Origin: Haloferax larsenii JCM 13917
GTDB lineage: Archaea; Halobacteriota; Halobacteria; Halobacteriales; Haloferacaceae
DNA length: 64,000 bases
Direction: 5' to 3'
Assembly (NCBI RefSeq): GCF_000336955.1
Contig: NZ_AOLI01000019.1
Coordinates: forward strand, 384,813 to 448,812
The notes beneath the pieces are model-generated. The model had not been told where the DNA came from and did no database searches. It saw only the letters and a list, made by a program, of their open reading frames with translations. Positions 15,238 through 23,675 of the stretch are shown here, piece after piece (the stretch's first letter is position 1; every line of letters begins with the position of its first letter). Both the position numbers and the translations under genes were made by a program.

Positions 15238-16740
15238 TCACGCGGCGTCGTCGGCCATCTCTTCTGCGGTGAGTTGCCCACTGATGAGACACATCGGCAC
15301 GCCGATACCGGGTGTGGTGAACGACCCGGTGAAGTACAGCCCATCGACCTTCTCCGAGGCGTGCGGCGGGCGCAGGAGCGCGGTCTGTGTGAGCGTGTGC
15401 GCGAGGCCGAGCGCAGTGCCTTCCGTGCTGTTGTAGCGTTCGGCGAAGTCGCTCACGCAGAAGGTCTCTTCGACGACGATGCGGTCGCGGAGGTCCACGC
15501 CGGTGTGTTCGGCGATGTCGTCGAGGACGAGGTCGCGGTACTGCCGTCGCTGTTCGGGCGTGTCGTCGAGTCCGGCCGCGATGGGGACGAGCGCGAAGAG
15601 GTTGCTGTGGCCCTCGGGGGCGACCGTGTCGTCGGTCTTCGAGGGAACACAGAGGTAGTACGCCGGGTCGTCGGGCCACGCGGGGTTCTCGAAGATGGTC
15701 TCGAAGTGGTCGTCCCACTCGGTCGGCAAGACCAGCGTGTGGTGGGCGAGTTCGTCCACGTCGCCTTCGACGCCGAGATACAGGAGGAACGCGGAGGGCG
15801 CGTACGTCCGCGACTCCCAGTAGTCGGCGTCGTACTGGCGCTTCTCGGGGGGCAGCAGTTCCTGCTCGGTGTGGGCGTAGTCGGCGTCGCTGACGACCTG
15901 GTCACAGAGGAACTCGCGTCCGTCTTCGGTTCGGACCGCGAAGCCGCCGCGGCGACCCGCGATTTCGGCGACTGGGGAGTCCGTGTGGAACTCCACGCCG
16001 AGTTCCTCGGCGAGTTCGACGATGCCGTCGACGACGCCCGCGAGGCCGCCGTCGGGGTAGTACACGCCCATGTTGAAATCGACGTGGCTCATGAGGTTGT
16101 AGAGCGCCGGCGTGTTGTTCGGCGCGCCGCCGAGGAACACCAGCGTGTACTGCATGATTTGCTGGAGTTTGGGGTGGTCGAAGTACTTCTCGACGTGGTC
16201 TTGCATCGACCCGACGAGCGACAGCCCCCACGCGTTCTTGAAGACGACGGGGTCGATGAAGTCGGTCAGTTTCGTCCGGTCGGTGTAGACGAAGTGTTCC
16301 ATCCCGATGCGGTAGTTGCGCTCGGACTTGCGGAGGTAGTCGTCGAGTTTGTCGCCCGCGCCGGGTTCGTACGACTCGAACACCTCCTTGTTCGCTTGGA
16401 GGTCCGGGACCATATCGACCCGGTCGCCGTCTTTGAAGAAGATGCGATAGTGCGGGTCGAGTCGAGTCAGGCCGTAGTACTCGTCGGGGCGCTTGCCGAA
16501 GTACGCGAAGAACTGCTCGAACACGTCGGGCATCAGGTACCACGAGGGCCCCATATCGAACCGGAACCCGTCGCGTTCGAGGGTGCTGGCTCGGCCTCCG
16601 AGTTGTTCGTTTTTCTCCAACAGAGTGACGTCGGCACCCGCGTCGGCGAGATAGCACGCCGTCGAGAGTCCGCCGAAGCCGCCGCCGATGACGACGATTG
16701 ACTCACCGGCCAGAGAGTCGAGGTCCGAGACAGAATTCAT
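15238..16740 (-). CDS. crtI: phytoene desaturase (CrtI family)
   Basis: An FAD enzyme that desaturates phytoene towards lycopene; haloarchaeal operons may use it again in C50 steps. The 500 residues open with the dinucleotide fold VVIGGGFGGLSTACYLADAG, then the EKNEQLGGRA segment. They end with the typical VDGLYFTGSFTTPGIGVPM signature. A TATA box 23-30 bases before the ATG suggests a leaderless mRNA. It heads the operon crtI-lyeJ-cruF and diverges from the SDR gene. Confidence 0.93.
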   Translation of the reverse strand: MNSVSDLDSLAGESIVVIGGGFGGLSTACYLADAGADVTLLEKNEQLGGRASTLERDGFRFDMGPSWYLMPDVFEQFFAYFGKRPDEYYGLTRLDPHYRIFFKDGDRVDMVPDLQANKEVFESYEPGAGDKLDDYLRKSERNYRIGMEHFVYTDRTKLTDFIDPVVFKNAWGLSLVGSMQDHVEKYFDHPKLQQIMQYTLVFLGGAPNNTPALYNLMSHVDFNMGVYYPDGGLAGVVDGIVELAEELGVEFHTDSPVAEIAGRRGGFAVRTEDGREFLCDQVVSDADYAHTEQELLPPEKRQYDADYWESRTYAPSAFLLYLGVEGDVDELAHHTLVLPTEWDDHFETIFENPAWPDDPAYYLCVPSKTDDTVAPEGHSNLFALVPIAAGLDDTPEQRRQYRDLVLDDIAEHTGVDLRDRIVVEETFCVSDFAERYNSTEGTALGLAHTLTQTALLRPPHASEKVDGLYFTGSFTTPGIGVPMCLISGQLTAEEMADDAA

Positions 16741-16762
16741 GCACGGACCTAGGAACGTTGAG

Positions 16763-16770
16763 ACCATAAA
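16763..16770 (-). promoter_or_regulatory. TATA box of the crtI-lyeJ-cruF operon
   Basis: The minus strand reads ATTTATGG 23-30 bases upstream of the crtI ATG at 16740, placing transcription start at or next to the ATG. Confidence 0.55.
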
Positions 16771-16834
16771 TCGACTGACCAAATCGGGCAAAACCGGCAG
16801 GTAGCTTTAGGGTGGCGCTCTCCTTACGGCACCC

Positions 16835-17527
16835 ATGGACGACACCACAGTGGTGGTCACTGGCGCGAGTACGGGTATCGGCGCGGCCGTCGCCCGCGCC
16901 TTCGGTGAGGCGGGTGCGACCGTGGTCGCCTGCGCACGCGACCAAGACACACTCGACGAGGTTGTCTCGGACATCGAAGCCGCCGGTGGAAACGCGACCG
17001 GCCTTCGAGCCGACGTGCGCGACGAGTTCGACATGGAGCGTCTGATGGAGACCGCCGCCCGAAACGGCGGGGAAATCGACGTTCTCGTCGCCAACGCCGC
17101 CATCTCCCACGGAACGCCGGGCGAGATGCCGATTACGGACGAGGCGTACAGCGCCTTCGACGACACGCTTCGGACGAACGTCCGCGGCGTCTTCACGGCC
17201 GTCAAAGAGGCGCTGCCGCACATGTCGGACGACGCTCGCGTGCTCGTTCCCTCCGGAAGCATCGCCCGCGACGCCAAGCCCGGAATGGGCGCGTACGCCG
17301 TCTCGAAAGCGGCCGCGGAGGGCCTCACCCGACAGTTCGCCGCCGACTGCCCGCAGACTGTCGGCGTAGTCGACCCCGGACTCGTCGATACCGACCTCAC
17401 GGGTGGCCAGGGTCGCGACCCGGCAGACGTCGCTCAGTTGTTCCTCTGGGCGGCCACCGAGGCCGACAGCGACTCACTCGACGGCGGCGTCGTCGAACTG
17501 AAGGCGTGGAAACAGGCGACTCGCTGA
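16835..17527 (+). CDS. short-chain dehydrogenase/reductase
   Basis: A cytoplasmic NAD(P)-dependent oxidoreductase of 230 residues. It has the cofactor motif TGASTGIG (residues 9-16), the NAA motif in VLVANAAIS, a catalytic serine in VPSGSIA, and YAVSK with the Tyr and Lys of the active site. The substrate cannot be read from the sequence. Its start lies ~95 bases from crtI on the opposite strand; a TTTAG sequence ~25 bases upstream may be its TATA box. A link to carotenoids is possible but unsupported. Confidence 0.88.
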   Translation: MDDTTVVVTGASTGIGAAVARAFGEAGATVVACARDQDTLDEVVSDIEAAGGNATGLRADVRDEFDMERLMETAARNGGEIDVLVANAAISHGTPGEMPITDEAYSAFDDTLRTNVRGVFTAVKEALPHMSDDARVLVPSGSIARDAKPGMGAYAVSKAAAEGLTRQFAADCPQTVGVVDPGLVDTDLTGGQGRDPADVAQLFLWAATEADSDSLDGGVVELKAWKQATR

Positions 17528-17579
17528 GCGTCGCCGTCTCTCATCACGGGAGGCCAACACGGTGGGTCAGCGCGGCGCA

Positions 17580-17657
17580 GTAGGTCAACGTAGCAGGTCA
17601 ACGCAGCAGGTCAGCGCAGTAGGTCAACGCAGCAGATCAACGCCGCAAGTCGGCGCG
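17580..17657. repeat. 13-bp tandem repeat, six copies
   Basis: Six head-to-tail units resembling GCAGGTCAACGCA run from 17580 to 17657; a looser unit precedes them. Copies differ at one to four bases. The array lies between the SDR stop and a perfect hairpin. It has no spacers, so it is not CRISPR. Confidence 0.8.
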
Positions 17658-17678
17658 GCACTGCCGCGCCCACACTTT
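17652..17678 (+). terminator. perfect palindrome plus T-run
   Basis: GGCGCGGCA-c-TGCCGCGCC (17652-17670) is an exact nine-base inverted repeat with one central base, followed by CACACTTTTC. It may end the SDR transcript. It directly joins the last 13-bp unit. Confidence 0.4.
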
Positions 17679-17721
17679 TCGAACCGGTCCCCTTATTAAC
17701 CGGAGAAATTTTGTTCACAAC

Positions 17722-18543
17722 ATGAATCGTTCCACAGCCATCGGCGTCGGGAGCGTCGTGGCGCTCGTTGTACTCTCGGGCTACGCCGTGACCGCGCAGG
17801 CGTGGAAACTCCTCGTCGTCTCGTGGGCGGCGTTCGGGTCGATGGCGCTGGCAGCACCGTTCGGTGCCCGCGCGCGCACCGAACACGCCGAGGGACTCGT
17901 CTGGGGATACGGACTCGCCAGCGGTGCGATGGTCACCAGCGCGGCGATGTTTCTCGTCCCACAGGCACTCAATCACCATCCGAAGTTCGGCGGCTTCGGC
18001 ATCGCGTTCGGTATCCTCGCAGGCTTTACGTCGCACACCGTCGGCCACCGCTTCGCCCATATGGACCTTCCCGTGGACCGGACCGTGACCGAACTCTCGG
18101 CACACGCCCTCTCGGCCGGTGCGATTATCGGCATCGTCTACGGGAACATCGACGTCGGTGTCGGTCTCGGACTGGCCATCGTCTCGCACAAGGGTCCCGC
18201 CGGATATGCGGCCGCTCGCCGCCTCTCGTCGCGAAACCAGTCTTCCGTCCCGCTGTTGCTCCCCGCAGCGGGGCTCGGAATCGCGGCTATCATCTCCAGC
18301 GCCGTCTCGCTGCCCGCCACCGGCGCGTTCCGCGGTATCGTCTTCGGATTCGCGTCGGGTGTCTTCCTCCACGTCGCGATGGACTTCCTGCCGCGCTGTG
18401 AAATCGGGAGCGAGATTCACGACCTGCTGTCGGTCGAAGACGAACACGCCCACGCGATTTTGGACCGCCTGCGTCTGCACGCCGCCGGGAGTACGATTGT
18501 CGGTGGCGGCGTCGTCTTCGCCGCGTGGCTGTTGCTCGGGTAG
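17722..18543 (+). CDS. ZIP-family metal transporter
   Basis: The 273-residue integral membrane protein has about eight helices. Helices 4 and 5 carry the metal-site patterns HALSAGAIIGI and SHKGPAGYA, replacing the HN..PEG typical of ZIP carriers, and a later GVFLHVAMDFLP adds more polar ligands. It probably moves Zn2+ or a similar ion across the cell membrane (family knowledge). The start gives a hydrophobic N-terminus right away. AT-rich sequence before the ATG may be the promoter. Confidence 0.8.
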   Translation: MNRSTAIGVGSVVALVVLSGYAVTAQAWKLLVVSWAAFGSMALAAPFGARARTEHAEGLVWGYGLASGAMVTSAAMFLVPQALNHHPKFGGFGIAFGILAGFTSHTVGHRFAHMDLPVDRTVTELSAHALSAGAIIGIVYGNIDVGVGLGLAIVSHKGPAGYAAARRLSSRNQSSVPLLLPAAGLGIAAIISSAVSLPATGAFRGIVFGFASGVFLHVAMDFLPRCEIGSEIHDLLSVEDEHAHAILDRLRLHAAGSTIVGGGVVFAAWLLLG

Positions 18544-18624
18544 TCAGCTTCGTTCTTGGGTGTGCCGTCGAACTGCTGGTATCCAAAATCGTCATTACGC
18601 GCCTCCGACAGTATCTGGACAAGA

Positions 18625-18858
18625 ATGGACGGTCAATCGGTGCTTTTCGGCGTGCTCTCGGTGAGTGGTGGACTCCTCTCGTACCGGTATGCCTACCGGC
18701 TAACGAAGCTCGGCGAACAGTTCGACTCCATCGGGAGTCAGACTCGCTGGCACGAGGTCGAGCCGACAGACTGGAACGTGTTGCTGACGAAATTGTTTGG
18801 ACTGTTCTTCGTCGCTCTGGGACTGTACTACGCTGTCGGTCCGTATCTCGCGTCGTGA
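18625..18858 (+). CDS. small two-helix membrane protein, unknown
   Basis: The 77-residue protein has hydrophobic segments near residues 5-20 and 52-73, with a charged middle GSQTRWHEVEPTDWN. The family is not recognised. The ATG at 18625 is the first that avoids a long non-hydrophobic extension into the ZIP gene. It converges with the operon ending at 18889. Confidence 0.6.
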   Translation: MDGQSVLFGVLSVSGGLLSYRYAYRLTKLGEQFDSIGSQTRWHEVEPTDWNVLLTKLFGLFFVALGLYYAVGPYLAS

Positions 18859-18888
18859 AACGAAAACGGAAACGGCGGAGGTCGGTCG

Positions 18889-19218
18889 TCAGTCCCGCGT
18901 CAGCCGCCGAAGCTGAACCGTAATCCCGAACGCCGCCCCGAGGAGCAACACGAGGTTGAACGCGGCTTGGAAGGGCGCACGGTATTCGGGGTTCACCCAC
19001 GTCGAAATCGCGCGCGTGGTGTTCAGGTAGAACTGCAGCGCCGCGATGAGCGCGAGGAGTAGCAGTCCGGCGAGCACGGCGTAGTCGAGGTAGCGTCGCA
19101 TCCGCTCTGCGAACTCCTCGTTTTCTTGGTCGGCCGAGTCGAGGTCGGCGTCCGGGTCGGGTGCAGGCTGCTCGTTGGCCTGCTTCGTCGCCGATGCCGA
19201 CGCCGTCTCGTCGCTCAT
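18889..19218 (-). CDS. membrane protein with acidic N-terminus, unknown
   Basis: The 109-residue protein has an N-terminus of ~38 residues that is polar and acidic (PDPDADLDSADQENEE) and probably cytoplasmic, then helices near 43-64 and 82-102. The ATG at 19218 overlaps the stop of the upstream PGF-CTERM gene (ATGA), so the two are translated together, suggesting a shared surface function. Confidence 0.7.
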   Translation of the reverse strand: MSDETASASATKQANEQPAPDPDADLDSADQENEEFAERMRRYLDYAVLAGLLLLALIAALQFYLNTTRAISTWVNPEYRAPFQAAFNLVLLLGAAFGITVQLRRLTRD

Positions 19219-20222
19219 TTCGTCCACCTCCGAGCGACGAGGGCACTCGCCACGAGTGCCACGAGCGCGGCGAGTGCACCGAAGCCGGGTTGGGACGTCT
19301 CAGTGTACGTCGCCTCGGGTTGGTTTGTCGGTCTCGCCCCGTCATCGTCGTCTTCGAAGTCCTCTACGCGCAGTTCGACGTCTTCTGTGGTCTGATTCAC
19401 GCTAATCGTCCTCGTTGGGTTCAGGTTCGCCGCGCCGCGGGCGGTGTCGATGACGACACCATCCCGGAGCAACACGGCGTCGATGTAGTAGTTGTAGTCG
19501 TTCGGTACCGTCGCCGAGGCCTCGACCGTCTCCGTTCGCCCGGCCTGAATCGCCCCGGCGTCGACCGTGGTTCGAGAGGCGACGATGTTCGACTCCGCCT
19601 GCCGAAGCACGAACGTCACTTCGAGGTTCTCCGCCGGGTCGTCACCGGTGTTCGTGAGCGTCGCCATCAGGTTCATCGTCGTCCGGTCTTCTCCGGCATC
19701 GGTGATGGAGAACGACACCGGCGGGAGCGCTTCGCTCTCGGTGAACGATGTCGTCGAGTGCAGGTACGGCGGTTTGATGGCCGAGACGCCGCGGACGCTC
19801 TTGCGCCGCTCGTCGACGCGCTCTGCGTCGCGGTAGAGGACGACTTCGACGTCGTAGCCGCCCTCACGCGGGACCGTAACGTTCGTCCCGGCGGTGACTT
19901 CGCCGTCACGCGAGACGTTGCCGACCGGGATACGCTCCGTCGTCGTGAGGAGTCCCGACTCGGCGTCCACGGCGCGAACGAGCACGCTCACGTTGTTCGT
20001 CGGGTTCCCTCGGTGGTCGATGCGTGTTTCGACTGCCAGCGTGACCGTCTCACCTGTCGCGGGCCCGGCCGCGATGGAGACGTCGGCCACGTCGACGGGA
20101 CCGGGTCGGACCGGCCCCTCGTCCGTCGGGTCGGCGAGGACCCCAGGGACGAGGAGTGCCGTGGCGACGGCCGCGACGACCACGACCACGGCCCCGCCTG
20201 CGAGGAGGGCGTTCTTTTCCAT
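19215..20222 (-). CDS. surface protein with PGF-CTERM sorting signal
   Basis: The protein has 335 residues. A hydrophobic signal anchor (residues 8-29) leads to an extracellular body with two repeated CARDB-like beta domains (about 45-155 and 165-275), then an acidic linker and the C-terminal tripartite signal QPGFGALAALVALVASALVARR. In Haloferax such PGF-CTERM tails are cut and lipidated by archaeosortase A. The ATG at 20222 starts the signal. It overlaps the next gene by four bases. Confidence 0.82.
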   Translation of the reverse strand: MEKNALLAGGAVVVVVAAVATALLVPGVLADPTDEGPVRPGPVDVADVSIAAGPATGETVTLAVETRIDHRGNPTNNVSVLVRAVDAESGLLTTTERIPVGNVSRDGEVTAGTNVTVPREGGYDVEVVLYRDAERVDERRKSVRGVSAIKPPYLHSTTSFTESEALPPVSFSITDAGEDRTTMNLMATLTNTGDDPAENLEVTFVLRQAESNIVASRTTVDAGAIQAGRTETVEASATVPNDYNYYIDAVLLRDGVVIDTARGAANLNPTRTISVNQTTEDVELRVEDFEDDDDGARPTNQPEATYTETSQPGFGALAALVALVASALVARRWTK

Positions 20223-20337
20223 GGTTGTTTGACAACTAGCTGCCGGTAAATGTTTTGTCCCAGATGGTTCGAGACCAAAGAGTGTCCGGCCGACCGTGAA
20301 TACGTCTTTTGCGCTCAGCGCGCCTACTAGGAGCGCT

Positions 20338-20496
20338 ATGTCGAGCGAGATGAAGCAAGCGACGTGTTCGTGTGGATTCAGCGTGGTCTCGGACGACGAA
20401 ACCGAAATCGTCGAAATCATTCAGAATCACGCCGACGGGAAACACGGCAAGGCAATGACAGTGAAAGACGTACGCGGCATGCTGAAAGAGGCCTGA
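20338..20496 (+). CDS. DUF1059-family small protein
   Basis: The 52-residue protein has a TCSCGFSV knuckle at residues 9-16 followed by ETEIVEIIQNHADGKHGKAM, the usual pattern of DUF1059 proteins. The function is unknown; the Cys/His set could bind a metal. It diverges from the PGF-CTERM gene and is followed by the uspA-like gene. Confidence 0.8.
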   Translation: MSSEMKQATCSCGFSVVSDDETEIVEIIQNHADGKHGKAMTVKDVRGMLKEA

Positions 20497-20517
20497 CCGA
20501 CACTGGTGGGGCGTGGA

Positions 20518-20525
20518 TTTTTATA
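20518..20525 (+). promoter_or_regulatory. TATA box of the UspA-like gene
   Basis: TTTTTATA lies 23-30 bases before the ATG at 20548, the classic spacing for a leaderless haloarchaeal mRNA. Confidence 0.6.
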
Positions 20526-20547
20526 CGCCCGCGTAGCGATATGTGCC

Positions 20548-20952
20548 ATGGCAACGTACGTAATGGGGACGAACTCAGTACACACTAGTGCTGCACTCTG
20601 TGACTACCTCTCGAAGCGGGTCGACACCGGCGACGTCGTCCACGTCGTGAACTCCCATCCCGGCGGTGAACGAACAGACAGCGACGACGCACGGGACGGA
20701 AACGACGCGATGAACGTGGTCGAGTCGCGACTCGGTGACCACGTCGCCGTCGAGACACACCAGTACATCCGGGGCAACGAGGCTGCCGAGGACATCATCA
20801 AGTGTGCCGAAGAACAGAACGCCGACGAAATCGTCATCGGCGTCAGAAAGCGGAACCCTACCTCGAAAATCGTCTTCGGGAGCACGGCACAGGACGTGCT
20901 GTTGACGTCGAACATCCCGATGGCGGTCGTTCCGTTAGAGAAGATTCCCTGA
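20548..20952 (+). CDS. universal stress protein family
   Basis: A cytoplasmic Rossmann-like protein of 134 residues. The ATP-binding pattern near the C-terminus, GVRKRNPTSKIVFGSTAQDV, is the family's G-2X-G-9X-G(S/T) motif in modified form, preceded by ADEIVIG. UspA proteins dimerise and act in stress or small-molecule binding; the exact role here is unknown. The start fits the TATA spacing. Confidence 0.85.
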   Translation: MATYVMGTNSVHTSAALCDYLSKRVDTGDVVHVVNSHPGGERTDSDDARDGNDAMNVVESRLGDHVAVETHQYIRGNEAAEDIIKCAEEQNADEIVIGVRKRNPTSKIVFGSTAQDVLLTSNIPMAVVPLEKIP

Positions 20953-20965
20953 GCGAGCCTGTCGG

Positions 20966-21709
20966 TTAGGCTCCGGGTCTGTACTCCACGAGGGTCATCT
21001 CGAACGCAGGTTCTTCGTCACCCTCGTCTTCGTAGAAGGCCATGTATCCCGGAAGCGGACTGTCAGGAGCGACGCAACTCTCCCAGAAGACGCTCCCGTT
21101 CGTCCGAACCACGAAGTCTGCACACTGAAGCCCGGCGTACGTGGACGTGCTCTCGACCTTGAAGCTCACGTTCCCGTTCGTCCCGGACGTCTCCCAGCCG
21201 TCTCCGACTTCGAGCGACTTCTCGTCGAGGCCGCTGTAGTACGGGGAGTTGAAGCCGAGCGTGGCGACAGACCCGGTGGGACTCCCGGAGAGTTCACCGT
21301 ACAGTTCGTCGGCCGGTGCGGTCACTGTTTGCTCTGTCGTCGTCTCGGCCGAGACGAGTTTCGCCCGAATCGTGACGTTCTGTCCTGTCGCAGAGACGAC
21401 TTCCCACTCGTAGGTCGCCGTGCCGTCGAGGTTCGGCGACTCGACCTCGTAGCGGTAGTACTGTCCCGGTCGGTACTGCTGGTCCCACGAGCCGTTGAAC
21501 TCGAACTCAGTCGTCAGCTTCGCACTCTCGTCGCCAGTCGTGGGCGTTCCCGAGGCGTCAGTCGCGGGCGTGGCCGAGGTGTCGCGCTCGCTGTCGGTGG
21601 TGTCTGTCGTCGTTTCGGTCGCCGTCGCACCGTCACCGCCGAGGCCGCCTGAACACCCTGCCAAGAGGACGAGAAGCGCGACTACGAGGACGTGCGTGTA
21701 CTGTCTCAT
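20966..21709 (-). CDS. secreted lipoprotein, unknown
   Basis: The 247-residue protein has a Sec-type signal peptide ending in the lipobox LLAGC (Cys19), then a Thr/Ser/Asp-rich linker (about 25-65), a common haloarchaeal cell-surface stalk. The following ~180 residues form a beta-rich domain (FNGSWDQQYRPGQYYRYEV...). Two cysteines (QCADF and ESCVAP) may form a disulfide outside the cell. The family is not recognised. Confidence 0.75.
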   Translation of the reverse strand: MRQYTHVLVVALLVLLAGCSGGLGGDGATATETTTDTTDSERDTSATPATDASGTPTTGDESAKLTTEFEFNGSWDQQYRPGQYYRYEVESPNLDGTATYEWEVVSATGQNVTIRAKLVSAETTTEQTVTAPADELYGELSGSPTGSVATLGFNSPYYSGLDEKSLEVGDGWETSGTNGNVSFKVESTSTYAGLQCADFVVRTNGSVFWESCVAPDSPLPGYMAFYEDEGDEEPAFEMTLVEYRPGA

Positions 21710-21793
21710 ATGCGGTCGAACGACTGCGACCGGAATAACTTCGTTGTCACACTGAGTGTCACGTCATTCAGAACAAATTGTTGGAGTGAAACG

Positions 21794-23029
21794 CTATTCG
21801 TCGGGTTCGTCGAGTACCTTCTCGGCGAGCGTCGGCACGAACGTGCCGATGTCAGTCACCATCCCGATGGCCTGCGACGAACCGCGGTCGAGTAGTTGCG
21901 TGACGGTCGCCGGGTTGATATCGACACAGACGGTCTTCGTGGTCGACGACAGGCAGTTCCCGACGGCGACAGAGTGCAGGAGCGTCGAGAGCATGAGCAC
22001 CATGTCGGCTCGATGCGCCTGCTCGCGGATGGCGTTCTGGGCTTCGATGGCGTCGGTGATGGTGTCGGGAAGCGGGCCGTCGTCCCGAATCGACCCCGCG
22101 AGGACGTACGACGCGTCGTTTTTGACACACTCGTACATGATTCCCTCCGTGATGAGGCCCTCTTCGACGGCCTCCTCGATACCACCGGCGCGGATGACTT
22201 CGCTGATGGTGTAGATGTGGTGTTTGTGTCCCTTTCGCGGGTGTTCCATCGTCTCCATGTCCATCCCGAGCGACGTGCCGTAGAGGCCGCGTTCGATGTC
22301 GTGGGTCGCAAACCCGTTCCCGGCGGAAATCATGTCGACGTAGCCCTCGCGAACGAGACGGGCGAGGGCGTCGCCACCGCCGGAGTGAATGAGCGCGGGA
22401 CCGGCGACGACGAGGACGTTTCCGCCTTCCTTTTTGGTCTCTTTGAGGGCGTCGGCGATGTCGCCGATGAGCGACTCGGACGGGCGCTCAGAGGAGATAC
22501 CGCCCTGCATGAAGCCGAAGGGACCGGAAGCGTCCCGCGGGCGTTCCGGCGGCTTGACACGGATTCCCGTGTCGTCGGTGACGACGAGGTCGCCCTCGTC
22601 GATTGAGTTGAGGACCTTCGTGTAGGCGCGCGCACCGTCGTCGGTCTCTTCGACGACGATTGCGCAGTCCATCTCGATATCCTCAACGGGAATCCACTCG
22701 CCGTCGTATCGAACGTCTGTTGGGTGGTTCGTCGTCGAGTAGAATCCGACCGGAACGACCTGGTCTGCGGGCGCGCGTTCGACGTGCGCGTCGGCAGTCG
22801 ACGTGAGGTTCGCACCGATTTGGTTGAGTTCGTGGAGAATCTCTTGGATATCGTCGTCGTCGGCCGAGACTGTCATCCGACAGTACGACGTGTCGTGTTT
22901 CTGTCGCCCGACGTCGAACTCTTCGATATCGAAATCACCACCGAGGTCCATCACGATGCCCATCGCCTGCTGCATCATGCCCGAGTCGATGATGTGCCCT
23001 TCGAGTTCAACGGTCCGCGTGCTCGTCAT
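21794..23029 (-). CDS. archaeal-type ornithine cyclodeaminase (LOR/SDH domain, TIGR00300-like)
   Basis: The 411-residue protein has an N-terminal ~100-residue LOR/SDH domain (ELEGHIIDSGMMQQAMGIVMDL) and a C-terminal NAD-binding part with VAGPALIHSGGGDALARLV and DMISAGNGFATHDIERGLYG. This architecture matches the archaeal family reported to convert ornithine to proline with loss of ammonia, unrelated to bacterial ornithine cyclodeaminase. The ATG at 23029 begins MTSTRTVELEGHI. The assignment is by architecture. Confidence 0.8.
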   Translation of the reverse strand: MTSTRTVELEGHIIDSGMMQQAMGIVMDLGGDFDIEEFDVGRQKHDTSYCRMTVSADDDDIQEILHELNQIGANLTSTADAHVERAPADQVVPVGFYSTTNHPTDVRYDGEWIPVEDIEMDCAIVVEETDDGARAYTKVLNSIDEGDLVVTDDTGIRVKPPERPRDASGPFGFMQGGISSERPSESLIGDIADALKETKKEGGNVLVVAGPALIHSGGGDALARLVREGYVDMISAGNGFATHDIERGLYGTSLGMDMETMEHPRKGHKHHIYTISEVIRAGGIEEAVEEGLITEGIMYECVKNDASYVLAGSIRDDGPLPDTITDAIEAQNAIREQAHRADMVLMLSTLLHSVAVGNCLSSTTKTVCVDINPATVTQLLDRGSSQAIGMVTDIGTFVPTLAEKVLDEPDE

Positions 23030-23119
23030 TGAGGGAGAATTGGCCGAGGGGGTAAAATGGGTTACGGGGAGACACATTTTTACGAGTTTCAGGCGGCGGC
23101 CGAACCCCCCGTCGTCAGC

Positions 23120-23608
23120 TCAGAGGACGAACTCCTTAAACAGGTTTGCGACGGTCCAGACCGCCTGGTCGACGGGATGGCCCTTCTCGCCATCGACCCT
23201 GATGCGGCCGTCACGGAGCGCTTGGCGAACTTCTCCGAGCGGGTCGGGCGAGTCGGCAATCTCTTCGAGAACTGCGCGTTCTGTCGTGATTCGGGTCGAA
23301 GCGTCGGGGTTCGGCCCGAGTGCGACCTCCTCGATTCGCATGTCGTCGGCGACGACAGCCGAGTAGACGTGCGTCTCGGACTCGTCTTCGACGTAGACGT
23401 TCACCGTCTTCCCACCGATGAGGTCGCGAGCGAACATCACGTCGAACTGGTCGACGTTCTGGTTGTAGAGGTCGACACCGTTTTCGAGGAGCCTGAGAAC
23501 TTCCTCGTCGCTCGGCGTCTCGGATTCCTGTGCGACGACGCTCCCGGTTGGGATGGTGAGCGCGACGACGAGAATCACGGCGAGGAAGCGTCTGAAGGAT
23601 AGTGACAT
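23120..23608 (-). CDS. exported protein, unknown
   Basis: The 162-residue protein begins with a Sec signal peptide (SFRRFLAVILVVALTIPTGSVVAQ), giving a mature acidic alpha/beta domain that starts near residue 28. The ATG at 23608 begins the signal. No lipobox or catalytic motif is visible. The mature part (VDLYNQNVDQFDVMFARDLI, ASTRITTERAVLEEIADSPD) resembles small sterol-carrier-like folds, a guess only. It stands alone between the hydrolase and cyclodeaminase genes. Confidence 0.7.
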   Translation of the reverse strand: MSLSFRRFLAVILVVALTIPTGSVVAQESETPSDEEVLRLLENGVDLYNQNVDQFDVMFARDLIGGKTVNVYVEDESETHVYSAVVADDMRIEEVALGPNPDASTRITTERAVLEEIADSPDPLGEVRQALRDGRIRVDGEKGHPVDQAVWTVANLFKEFVL

Positions 23609-23675
23609 GATGAACGAGATACGTTGGCAGACAACATAACGGTTCCCGCGAGAGTTCACTTTGCCGACGCGGTGA

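Noticed and set aside
17580-17657. CRISPR array
   Set aside because: Units of 13 bp are contiguous with no spacers, and no cas genes are nearby.
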